Origin: Mansonella perstans
Lineage: Eukaryota > Nematoda > Chromadorea > Rhabditida > Onchocercidae
Length of the DNA: 15,718 nt
NCBI GenBank assembly: GCA_037074765.1
Contig: JBAMDO010000467.1
Location: 1-15,718 of the forward strand
Direction: 5' to 3'
This document shows positions 7,868 through 15,663 of the stretch, piece by piece. The translations under genes were made by a program, and so were the position numbers. The notes under the pieces are model-generated. The model was given only the letters and a program-made list of their open reading frames with translations, searched no databases and was not told the DNA's origin. Positions within the stretch are counted from its first letter, which is position 1. Each line of letters begins with the position of its first letter.

Positions 7868-7926
7868 GAGTGGAGTATCTGAAATTATACTACCGGTTAT
7901 TTCTTCTTTGAGTGAACTTAATTGAA
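7868..7926 (+). repeat. partial diverged copy of the sequence at about 13907-13965
   Basis: TGGAGTATCTGAAATTATAC, followed by GGTTATTTCTTCTTTGAGTG, lines up with TGGAATATTTGAAATTTCAC and CGTTATTTCTTCTTTCAGTG in block R. It is also inverted relative to 9105-9160 in block L itself. This is an older fragment of the same duplicated unit, in opposite orientation, inside the 1-kb segment that R lacks. Confidence 0.6.
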
Positions 7927-8402
7927 ACTAAGTGCTGTCTATCTTAAAATAAATATAAATCGAAAAATGATTGCTAATTTAAACACGTATTAAGCGTCGT
8001 TTATAAATTCATTTCAAGTGTTCTGCAACAATCATGGGTAAAGAATAAGATGAAATGTAAAATTCAAATGAAATTCGTCAAAATATTAAGAAATGAGAAG
8101 ACCATTAAAGGAATTACCTGAAAAAAGTGAAGTGAATAATTCAATTGAAATTTTCATCATGGAATACTACTATCGCTTTCATTACCACTATAGTGTTTCT
8201 TGTTTTTAGTTAAAATTTTACAATTTAATATTAGTTTTGGAATTTTTCACAAAAATGAAATTTAAATAATTATAAAGAGATAATGCAAGCTAATTGAATA
8301 TGAAATTTGTTATGCATTAGCAAAAAAAAATTTAGTTTGTTCTTCGTCTACATTCAATTTTCATGGTTTTGACATATATTAATTTCATTTTTTTTATTTT
8401 AA
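7927..8402. other. no clear gene
   Basis: AT-rich. A 38-codon ATG frame at 8093-8209 (+) begins MRRPLKELPEKSEVNNSIEI and an overlapping phase has a hydrophobic run, but no homology is recognised. A tract of A near 8323-8331 and a T-rich stretch near 8388-8397 are the only other marks. Confidence 0.35.
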
Positions 8403-8659
8403 TTACATCCCAATAGTCCTTCATTTCCATCCTTCCCGCCTGGTCCATTTGGTCCCATTTGTGATGAAGAAGCCCGAAAATAAAATTTGCATCGTTGTAG
8501 TATCGATCATTTTTTAATGAAATCAGAAAACGTGGATCATTGAGGGGTTACTTCGCTATCAATCATTCCGTTTCTGACTTAACAATAATCCGTTAGGTAT
8601 CTTATTTGGGCCACGAAGGCAGCGCAGACAATAAATAATAAAATAGTGAAAAGATACAT
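8403..8659 (-). pseudogene. collagen-like gene remnant: hydrophobic N-terminus plus Gly-X-Y block
   Basis: On the minus strand an ATG at 8659-8657 opens MYLFTILLFIVCAAFVAQIR and stops at TAA 8581-8579, an ideal signal-anchor segment. About 130 bases further on, another frame reads FRASSSQM then GPN GPG GKD GNE GLL GCN before TAA at 8405-8403. A possible donor (GGAT|GTAATT) lies just before that stop. An N-terminal membrane segment followed by short Gly-X-Y triplets is the order expected of nematode collagens, so I join the two as exons of one decayed gene. The joining is inference. The Gly-X-Y block is clear, though only six triplets long. It resembles the other collagen remnant (3540-3729) only in sharing GPN GP. 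Confidence 0.5.
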
Positions 8660-8856
8660 TGGTGTCGCAAACCTGAAATTTGCTGCCTCGAGAAGATTAT
8701 TGCCCAATAAAAAATTGAAGTCTTTTGCAAAACCGTAATTAAAAATTGTAGCTTTTAGAGCAGTAATTGGCTCCTAAATCCATAATTGATTGCAAAGATT
8801 TCATCTAAAAAATTAGCTTACCATCAAATATGTACAAAATTTAATAATGGATTGAT

Positions 8857-9513
8857 TAGAATTCCCTCTAAAATATTATAGTGTAAGAAAAAGTTTTAGG
8901 ATTTAATAAACAAGAAATCTTTCAATTATATTAGAAAGAAGAATATCTGATATCAATCTATTCGGGAATTCATAAAACAAAGGAATATTTCTTTGGAGAA
9001 CAAATGTAACGAATGCAGCAAAATGCAATATTAGGCAACTGCTGATGATATCTACGAAATTCATAAAGTTTCATCTACAAATTGTGATTTGGAAAAGAAA
9101 GACTAAACTTCACTGAAAGAAGAAATAACGATAGTGAAATTTCAAATATTCCACTCTAACTTACTGTCTCTGAAAGAGTCGTTTTATGAAGTTATTCCTT
9201 CGGAGGAACAAAACGTATCGTCGATGTATAAGGATGAACAGTGCATCAGCCAAACCGCATATGCCACTTCAAAATTGCCATTTTATTCAAACTCACAATT
9301 ATCAATTTCGGAAATTGGAAAAATGAGAAGAATTGAAACAATTACTCAAGCATGCGAAAATGAGCAGTTCTTCGGGGTAATATGATAGGAATTTTGTTTA
9401 AAAAGTACTGACACAGCTGCTAAAATATCTTCTGTCACTGCTCAACTTAATGAGACTACTTCACATCAATTTTTTGAGCTTTTCATAGGAGCACAAGAAA
9501 AACAAATAATGGT
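8857..9513 (-). repeat. block L, right part: inverted copy of about 13540-14200
   Basis: The reverse complement follows block R from the second copy of the module through the frame at 9134-9385 and on to GAGCTTTTCATAGGA. Small indels occur, including one extra base near 9162 relative to R and about 15 extra bases in R near 13556-13570. Homology ends close to 9513. Confidence 0.85.
8903..9064 (-). pseudogene. repeated hydrophobic module, copy C (53 codons)
   Basis: ATG (9064-9062) to TAA (8905-8903). It reads [20 protein letters not shown], then [20 protein letters not shown] and ILLSNIIERFLVY. It matches copy D in block R except for a few substitutions, and differs from copy B by ending after RFLV. 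No second half follows. The function is unknown; I treat it as a duplicated remnant. Confidence 0.5.
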
Positions 9514-9969
9514 GAAATCGTGGCATTACGTCGTCAACAAAAAAAGTATTTTCTTACCTAGCATTTTCCATACCGAAAATACCGATGAATCCGTGTGTTT
9601 TCTACTTTATTCAATATATCTTATTCAAAAATTTTTTCAGTGCTCCATTTCTTTCATTTCGAAAATGAAAGAAAACTGATAATAAAAAGTGAAGTGGAAA
9701 AGGCCATTTATTCTTCTAATATTTATGAATTAATGATAAAAGATAAAATATAAAGGGAGTGTTTTATCGACTTTCTCTATATGTTGAGGAGAAAAATAAG
9801 GAAAAAAATATTTGTGCATTTGTTGAATGATAATGAGAAAGGTGATCAGTTATCTCTTTATGAGCATGCTTCGATTTATCCATCGATTTATCATTTACCA
9901 GTTTACATGACACTGAGCCAAGCCAATTCAACCATAATTGTTCAGAAAAGTTTCATAGGACGAAAATAA
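9134..9969 (+). pseudogene. unidentified coding-like region, two frames, interrupted by stops
   Basis: One frame (9134-9682) reads LSLKESFYEVIPSEEQNVSS..SQTAYATSKLPFYSN..GKMRRIETI..NEQFFGVI, meets TGA TAG at 9383-9388, then continues in the same phase with STDTAAKISSVTAQLNETTS, HQFFELFIGAQEKQIMVKSW and FLPSIFHTENTDESV to TGA. A second frame, after an acceptor-like ATTTTTTCAG ending at 9640, reads HFENERKLIIKSEVEKAIYS, has TAA at 9751-9753, and continues through VHLLNDNEKGDQLSLYEHAS to TAA 9967-9969. Composition is protein-like across the stops. The codon at 9134 is GTG, so no eukaryotic start is seen. The first part to about 9513 is duplicated in R with the same double stop. I recognise no family; a multi-exon gene remnant is the best reading. 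Confidence 0.4.
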
Positions 9970-10749
9970 ATTTTAGCATCTTCATTTTTCAGGGAAATAT
10001 TTTAAATGAAAGAATTTTGCATATGAAATAATATTAAAACTAATTGCAGGTGTGAAGCATCAGACTATTGATGCGTGACAGTATGATCTTTGACGAAGGA
10101 TGCAACAGCATTCATGAATGTATTTGCCTTCTTCCAGGTTTTGATTTAAATTTAATTCGAATTTTCATTCAAGCATGAAAGTTTGCATAAACAAGTTTTT
10201 GCTGACTAACAAAATACTTGCATATGTAATTTCTTATTAATGTTTGTTTTCAATTTAAAAAAAATGCATGCAACAATGACTTCTTAATGTTCTCCTTTTG
10301 TCAGTACTTTTTTATTCACAATTAATTTATTTCTCTTTGATTTGCACATTCTCTGCCTTTTCTTCCTTTTAAATGACTGCTACTATCATCAACGATCCTT
10401 TACTTCTCCAATTCTTTCCTTTTATATTGTCTGAACAACTTACGGTCTCTTCTTAACACTTTCTGACCTCCATTATTTTACTTTATTGCCGACATCTAGT
10501 CTTTTATTACTTGCATGTAATTATCAATGATCAGCAATCTATACTCTATTACTATGGATCACTCTGGATTACTCAGAGTTATTATATTCTTAATTGTATA
10601 AGTCATATATACTCATTAATTTGTCACCTAAATCACTTTTTTCTATCAACTAAATCGAAATATTATGATTCGTCATACGTTCAGTAATGCATAGGATTTA
10701 ATTTTTTAAATTGCAAAACATTCAGAAAGGCTTTTGATATATTGAATGA
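9970..10749. other. no clear gene
   Basis: AT-rich, with a pyrimidine-rich band at about 10310-10500. A short AG..GT bounded stretch at 10050-10138 could be a mini-exon (LTKDATAFMNVFAFF in one phase) but carries stops. No repeat or RNA gene was recognised. Confidence 0.35.
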
Positions 10750-10920
10750 ATTTTATTGATAAAAAATCGAATTATTTTTCGGCCAAAGTCTAGAAATGGT
10801 GAATTGAGAGAACTGAAAGCTGATTTGTTGCCAAGAATTCCGATGCATTTAATCTTCTGAGATCCAGAATATCTGTTGCTTTCTCGAATTCCGAACTATT
10901 ATACTGTAAAAGAAAGTTGA
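10750..10920 (+). pseudogene. unidentified coding-like fragment
   Basis: A single frame stays open from 10750 to TGA 10918-10920 except for one TGA at 10858-10860. It reads RNGELRELKADLLPRIPMHL, IF, stop, DPEYLLLSRIPNYYTVKES. The two flanking segments share an LLPRIP/LLSRIP pattern and keep one phase, suggesting a former exon with a nonsense change. No family is recognised, and there is no start codon or clean splice border. Confidence 0.3.
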
Positions 10921-11020
10921 CAATCTGTTAGGAAAAAGAAAAGACCGATTTATGTCAGATTTCAATTTGAACACCTGGATTCTTTGCAGGTTACAAAATG
11001 CACTTTGATATATTTAAGAA

Positions 11021-11337
11021 ATGACATTCGCTAAACGGACTTCCATTCAAAATTACACTCTGCAATTTGTTTCGGTTGTGTCTTTCGGTTTTAATAACAT
11101 TGTTATAGCGGTAATGAATGAAACGAAGAAGATGTGCTTCTAGGGAATAATGGGAAGAGAGATCATAATTTCTGGTGTTTCTAAGTATGTAAGACACGAA
11201 ATTCGGACTACTTTCGACCAAAGCTTTTCTCATTTAATCCAAAGAATTTCCTCTTCAAGCAGTATCAAACTGAAACTGAAAGATAAAGTCAGATTGAGGA
11301 AGAGAAGGCGATTATTTTGCAATATTTGTAAGTTTTT
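11021..11337 (+). pseudogene. unidentified coding-like exon with one in-frame stop
   Basis: ATG at 11021 opens a frame (MTFAKRTSIQNYTLQFVSVV, SFGFNNIVIAVMNETKKMCF) that meets TAG at 11141-11143. It continues in phase from an ATG at 11150 as MGREIIISGVSKYVRHEIRT, TFDQSFSHLIQRISSSSSIK and LKLKDKVRLRKRRRLFCNI, up to a very good donor (GTAAGTTTTT) at 11338. The Ser run and the basic KLKLKDKVRLRKRRR stretch suggest a cytosolic or nuclear segment. It might be the cytosolic N-terminus of the channel gene whose transmembrane exons start about 1.1 kb downstream on the same strand, but I see no shared motif to prove this. An 80-codon minus-strand frame (10991-11233) overlaps and is less convincing. Confidence 0.35.
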
Positions 11338-11712
11338 CAAATCTTCTCTTTATTTCATTTCTTTTGCCATTTAAATCATTTCACACAGCTACCATTAGCT
11401 CTTTTGATTTCAAATTTCACGATGTTTAAATGAAGTTTGAAGTTGAAGCTTAAATATAATATCGTATATAGCGAGTCCCAATATCCTTTCAAGAAGACCG
11501 AAGCAACCGAGATGTTTCCGATTGTTAATCAAATTGAGCTTAAGTAAAAGACTAGACGATCCTGTTCATAGGGATTTAAAGAAGAAATCGTTCTTTTTTT
11601 TGAAAACAATCACAAGAACACTTGATATCAATAAATGCTTCTCAGACCTGTGAATGTCGGAATATGCTGAGATCAGTTGTCATTGCTCAAATCCAGTATA
11701 ATTTTTGAATAA

Positions 11713-11829
11713 ATTGATTTTGCGACATTTACAAATAAATGCAAATTTGCGCACCTCATGAAAGAGAAGGAGGACATGGAAACAGGGATTAATGAAAAGC
11801 TGAAAGCAGTTGGAGAAAACTATCCATAA
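11713..11829 (+). pseudogene. short hydrophilic coding-like fragment
   Basis: Open frame from after TAA at 11710 to TAA 11827-11829, reading IDFATFTNKCKFAHLMKEKE then DMETGINEKLKAVGENYP. An internal ATG at 11758 gives a 23-codon peptide. The charged, helix-prone composition stands out from the AT-rich surroundings. The family is not recognised. It lies between the exon-like stretch at 11021-11337 and block M, on the same strand, so it might belong to either neighbour or be chance. Confidence 0.25.
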
Positions 11830-11970
11830 TTGATAATTTAACTGTTATCATAAAACTTGCTCAGCGCTCTATCCTTATAATATAGATCTTGTGTACCTGT
11901 CCCATTTAGTTTACAGAGCAAATACTGAGTGCTTCAAAGCGAATCAAACTATTCAATGAACTGTTCAATG

Positions 11971-12943
11971 AGGTTTTTGGAAGTAAGCAAAAATTTCCCT
12001 TTTACAGGTCAACCATAGAGAACTGTTAATATGTTACTGATGGACTGAATATTCCTAGCAGGTCTGGGTGATTGTGCTTTTGCTGATACTCGATTATCGA
12101 GTTGATAAGTTTCAGACATGTATCTTGCGCTGTTTTCAACTGCTGCTTTTGAATTCACTTTGAATACTTAATTGCTGAAAGAAGAAAGAAACGGCACTGA
12201 TAAGCTTATTACTTATTTTAGCGTTAGAATTCTTAGTTCAACATCTTTCAGCATCCTGAAATAACAAATCTCAACATTTGCTTAATTAACTTAAAAAATT
12301 CGTCAAGTGATTTCAGATCATGTGATAATAATGAACATTACTAAATGTGTGACAACTAACACGTTGATGACTTATGTAGCGTAACTAATTTATACAATGG
12401 TGCCTCCAATGCTCTCCGCAACCGTCGTCCACTACCTTTCCATCAATATTATGGGTTTATTTTGATTTAAATGTTTTGATAGCGTTCAAGTTACTTTTCA
12501 TTTGACTGAAAAGAAACTGGGTAAGGCCGCAATATGTATAAAAGATGACAATTTAGGTCTGGTATACTTGAAGTTAAAACAATATTGCAAGGTGTACATC
12601 TCGAAAAGCATCTGACATCCGTACCTTTACATCCAAATTGAGTGGTTTGATGCTTACAATTGGAAGCGGTTTCCCCATCGACAAAAATGTATCGAATTTC
12701 ATCTGAGAAATATTATCTTTGCGGAAAATCCGAGCGTTCATCGTTCTTCTTTATGCTCGACAATGCTGCTCTACAATGGACTTTGTTAAGATCCGTTGTT
12801 CGAATCGTTAATTTCAAATTATTTTCAATTTATAGAGTCCATTTGTTCACATGGGTTCCATAGTAACACATCTAATGAGGCGAATGATAGAAGATATCAA
12901 ATCTCTGTATGCGAACGAGTCTAGGAATTATGAGTTACTTGCT
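11971..12943 (+). repeat. block M: about 1-kb arm, inverted copy of 14721-15718
   Basis: The first base matches the last base of the window in reverse complement (AGGTTTTTGGAAG at 11971; CTTCCAAAAACCT at the right end). The match then continues through the channel exons to TTACTTGCT at 12943. Differences are few: a 31-bp deletion in R, the hairpin insertion in R, and single-base changes. The spacer between the arms is about 1.78 kb. Since R is cut by the window edge, the arm probably extends left of 11971 too. Confidence 0.9.
12009..12119 (-). CDS. 36-codon open frame, unidentified, duplicated in block R
   Basis: ATG (12119-12117) to TGA (12011-12009), reading MSETYQLDNRVSAKAQSPRP then ARNIQSISNILTVLYG. 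The phase stays open upstream for about 20 more codons (VFKVNSKAAVENSARY). Composition is Ser/Ala/Asn-rich and unlike the AT-rich background. In block R the same frame lacks one C after CCCAGA and ends differently. It could be an exon of a gene on the strand opposite to the channel. The family is not recognised. Confidence 0.3.
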   Translation of the reverse strand: MSETYQLDNRVSAKAQSPRPARNIQSISNILTVLYG

Positions 12944-13525
12944 GCAGGTGTTGCTGTAACTTTCTCTGCACCGGTGAAGGTAATACTTGATTAAATATGA
13001 GGTATTAAATTTGTACACCAAATTCAAAGCTTCCTTGTCAATGTCAAGAAGAAAACACTGAGACATGTAACAATTTCATGTCGTTTCAAATACTGGAGAA
13101 ACTAGTATCGCTATCTAGCATTGAAATATTTCATCAAATTAGTAGAAGAGTTGCAATAATGGAACGTGTTGCATTTTCATGTCGCACAGCGGAGATAGAA
13201 CAATAATAGAACAATCTATCTTCAGAGTGATAGAACAATCTATCTTCAAAGTGTTTTAGACTTTAATGGAATAGAACAGTTCCATTGAATTGCATTATTT
13301 CACTCTCTAGCAATAAATTGTCTTACTACAGGGCCAAGAAAAAGTGAATGTGACATTTTCATCCTTACTACTAAATAATTTGATTGTGTTGTTAAGGAGT
13401 GCTATTCTCAATTGAAGTAACAACGGCATATTTTGCCGTTCGCGATTATTTGCATGGATTTTTTGCGGCTGCATGCGGTGCAGCAGCATTTTCATTTCTG
13501 CAACTGTGAATCAATCCGTTTGAAG
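12490..13525 (+). pseudogene. ClC-family chloride channel, four decayed exons
   Basis: ClC proteins move chloride across membranes as dimers. Four exons read in family order. 12490-12520 (border uncertain) ends ..TG. 12557-12688 gives GSGILEVKTILQGVHLEKHL and, after losing one base near 12620, RTFTSKLSGLMLTIGSGFPI then DKN. 12836-12979 gives SPFVHMGSIVTHLMRRMIED, IKSLYANESRNYELLAAG, VAVTFSAPVK. 13397-13525 gives GVLFSIEVTTAYFAVRDY, HGFFAAACGAAAFSFL. These match the selectivity regions GSGIPE and GKEGPFVH and the AAGxAVxVAxxFSAPxGGVLFSIE segment of ClC-1/2-type channels. Damage: GSGIPE is GSGILE, GKEGP is DKNSP, three residues are missing after LLAAG, the exon 3/4 junction is out of frame, and TGA lies at 13507-13509. 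Introns are 36, 147 and about 417 nt. N-terminal and C-terminal (CBS) parts are not found. The family assignment is firm; its dead state is well supported. Confidence 0.85.
13206..13253. repeat. two-copy 24-bp tandem repeat in a channel intron
   Basis: Two adjacent 24-bp units (13206-13229 and 13230-13253) beginning ATAGAACAATCTATCTTC and differing at one base (G/A). A partial ATAGAACAAT precedes them at 13195. It lies in the intron between ClC exons 3 and 4. Confidence 0.88.
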
Positions 13526-13539
13526 GTTTGTTTTTCTGA

Positions 13540-13935
13540 AATTTTGTTTTTCTTGTGCTCTCTTGTGTTGTGTTCCTATAAAAAGCTCAAAAAGTTGATG
13601 TGAAGTAGTCTCATTAAGTTGAGCAGTGACAGAAGATATTTTAGCAGCTGTGTCAGTACTTTTTAAACAAAATTCCTATCATATTACCCCGAAGAACTGC
13701 TCATTTTCGCATGCATTGAGTAATTGTTTCAATTCTTCTCATTTTTCCAATTTCCGAAATTGATAATTGTGAGTTTGAATAAAATGGCAAAAACCGAAGT
13801 GGCATATGCGGTTTGGCTGATGCACTGTTCATCCTTATACATCGACGATACGTTTTGTTCCTCCGAAGGAATAACTTCATAAAACGACTCTTTCAGAGAC
13901 AGTAGTTAGAGTGGAATATTTGAAATTTCACTATC
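13540..13935 (-). pseudogene. copy of the unidentified 9134-9513 frame
   Basis: The reverse complement matches 9134-9513, including the peptide segments SFYEVIPSEEQNVSSMYKDE and NETTSHQ and the TGA TAG pair after FFGVI. Changes include one base lost near 13906 (CTAACTACTG against CTAACTTACTG), a small difference at ACTTCGGTTTTTGCC, and an added CAACACAAG-type duplication near 13560. The shared double stop shows that the interruption predates the duplication. Confidence 0.45.
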
Positions 13936-13996
13936 GTTATTTCTTCTTTCAGTGAAGTTTAATCTTTTCCAAATCACAACTTGTAGATGAAACTTT

Positions 13997-14158
13997 ATGA
14001 ATTTCGTAGATATCATCAGTAGTTGCCTAATATTGCATTTTGCTGCATTCGTAATATTTGTTCTCCAAAGAAATATTCCTTTGTTTTGTGTATTCCCGAA
14101 TAGATTGATATCAGATATTCTTCTTTCTAATATAATTGAAAGATTTCTTGTTTATTAA
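13997..14158 (+). pseudogene. repeated hydrophobic module, copy D (53 codons)
   Basis: ATG 13997 to TAA 14158, starting [20 protein letters not shown] and ending ERFLVY. It is the counterpart of copy C in block L and stands 305 bp before copy E in direct orientation. The hydrophobic centre could span a membrane. The function is unknown and no second half follows. Confidence 0.5.
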
Positions 14159-14301
14159 TTCCTAAAACTTTTTCTTACATTATAATATTTTCGAGAGAAT
14201 TCTACTTGAAAACAATCCATGAATCAACGAGATTTGTGTAAATTTAAAATTTGGATTTATGAAACAAATCATTCGTTATATTTTCGAATTACAACTACTT
14301 T

Positions 14302-14660
14302 ATGAATTTCGTAGATATCATCAGCAGTTACCTGATACTGCATTTTGCTGCATTCCTTACATTTGTTCTCCAACGAAATATTCCTTTGTTTTGTGAATTT
14401 CCGAATAGATTGATATCAGATATTCTTCTTTCTAATATAAGTGGAAGATTTCTTGTTTAAAATTCGCTTCATTAGAAGTCCAATTTAATTCCTAAATTTT
14501 TTTCGTACATTATAATGTTTTAAAGAGAATTCTAATCAATCCATTATTGGACATGCAGTGAGGAAGATAGGTGAAGTAAATGAAGAAAGCGTGCGAATAT
14601 TGCACGAGATCGATGAAATATATATCAATACAATGAAAAATTATGATTTATATAATAAAG
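14302..14660 (+). pseudogene. repeated hydrophobic module, copy E, two separate halves
   Basis: First half ATG 14302 to TAA 14458-14460 ([20 protein letters not shown], ending NISGRFLV). The second half, from about 14535, reads [11 protein letters not shown] then [17 protein letters not shown], here reachable only from a new ATG at 14558 whose frame runs to 14743. The 58 bases between (14459-14516) are missing in copy B, where both halves join. Copy A shares the start of this 58-base stretch, so the split form is probably older. Function unknown. Confidence 0.45.
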
Positions 14661-14720
14661 TATGGTTGACTTTTGTTTTACTGTTACCAATAAGAATTTT
14701 TGCTCTACTATTACCAATAA

Positions 14721-15180
14721 AGCAAGTAATTCATAACTCCTAGACTCGTTCGCGTATGCAGATTCGATATACCAAATCTTTTTATAGATTTTTATATCAA
14801 ATCTGCATACCTTCTATCATTCGCCTCATTAGATGTGTTACTATGGAACCCATGTGAACAAATGGACTCTATAAATTGAAAATAATTTGAAATTAACGAT
14901 TCGAACAACGGATCTTAACAAAGTCCATTGTAGAGCAGCATTGTCGAGCATAAAGAAGAACGATGAACGCTCGGATTTTCCGCAAAGATAATATTTTTCA
15001 GATGAAATTCGATACATTTTTGTCGATGGGCTCAATTTGGATGTAAAGGTACGGATGTCAGATGCTTTTCGAGATGTACACCTTGCAATATTGTTTTAAC
15101 TTCAAGTATACCAGACCCTAAATTGTCATCTTTTATACATATTGCGGCCTTACCCAGTTTCTTTTCAGTCAAATTAAAAG
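14721..15180 (-). pseudogene. ClC chloride-channel exons (copy in block R)
   Basis: The reverse complement carries the same exons as 12490-12943: ..TG at about 15154, GSGILEVKTILQG, and PFVHMGSIVTHLMRRMIE followed by the hairpin and [12 protein letters not shown]. It lacks 31 bases at about 15030/15031, which removes the LMLTIGSGFP codons, and it keeps the one-base frameshift of block M. The first T of the channel intron and the intron body are almost unchanged. It is a more damaged duplicate of the M copy, and the channel sequence ends at 14721 where the repeated module region begins. Confidence 0.8.
14754..14810. repeat. 17-bp inverted repeat with 23-nt loop, counterpart of 7315-7361
   Basis: GTATGCAGATTCGATAT (14754-14770) pairs with ATATCAAATCTGCATAC (14794-14810) with one mismatch. 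The loop holds the same 13 bases as in L plus ten more that create a small inner AAATC..GATTT inversion, suggesting a second templated addition. Confidence 0.88.
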
Positions 15181-15570
15181 TAACTTGAACGCTATCAAAA
15201 CATTTAAATCAAAATAAACCCATAATATTGATGGAAAGGTAATGGACGACGGTTGCGGAGAGCACTGGAGGCACCATTGTATAAATTAGTTACGCTACAT
15301 AAGTGATCAACGTGTTAGTTGTCACACATTTAGTAATGTTCATTATTATCACATGATCTGAAATCACTTGACGAATTTTTTAAGTTGGCAATTTTTTAAG
15401 TTAATTAAGCAAATGTTGAGATTTGTTATTTCAGGATGCTGAAAGATGTTGAACTAAGAATTCTAACGCTAAAATAAGTAATAAGCTTATCAGTGCCATT
15501 TCTTTCTTCTTTCAGCAATTAAGTATTCAAAGTGAATTCAAAAGCAGCAGTTGAAAACAGCGCAAGATAC

Positions 15571-15663
15571 ATGTCTGAAACTTATCAACTCAATAATCGA
15601 GTATCAGCAAAAGCACAATCACCCAGACTGCTAGGAATATTCAGTCCATCAGTAACATATTAA
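15571..15663 (+). CDS. 30-codon open frame, counterpart of the frame at 12009-12119
   Basis: ATG 15571 to TAA 15661-15663, starting MSETYQLNNRVSAKAQSPR. It matches the block M frame (one D/N change) until a one-base deletion after CCCAGA switches phase. One of the two copies is therefore shifted at its C-terminal end. No family is recognised, and it is likely non-functional. Confidence 0.2.
   Translation: MSETYQLNNRVSAKAQSPRLLGIFSPSVTY

Noticed and set aside
7437..9513. Block L as a DNA transposon with terminal inverted repeats
   Set aside because: No transposase is seen, and the boundaries fall inside a channel exon and unrelated sequence. They lack target-site duplications and differ between copies, which fits segmental duplication better.
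9641..9682. Globin-like or channel-like identity for the unknown frame, suggested by EKQIMVKSWHYVV
   Set aside because: Only a short resemblance to a globin B-helix start. The proximal and distal His context and the following helices are not visible.
10050..10138. AG..GT bounded stretch with LTKDATAFMNVFAFF, faintly like a stomatin-type motif
   Set aside because: Two stops in the same phase, a very short match, and no flanking support.
10991..11233. 80-codon minus-strand frame
   Set aside because: It overlaps a + strand stretch that ends in a strong donor and has more gene-like composition. Neither is proven, but the plus strand is preferred.
12660..12863. 67-codon frame shared (64 codons) with 14841-15035 on the minus strand, giving the look of a conserved small protein
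   Set aside because: It runs from channel exon 2 across the intron into exon 3 in a wrong phase. Its presence in both arms follows from the duplication, not from coding constraint.
13307..13495. 62-codon minus-strand frame
   Set aside because: It is antisense to the ClC exon at 13397-13525, which matches a known family on the + strand.
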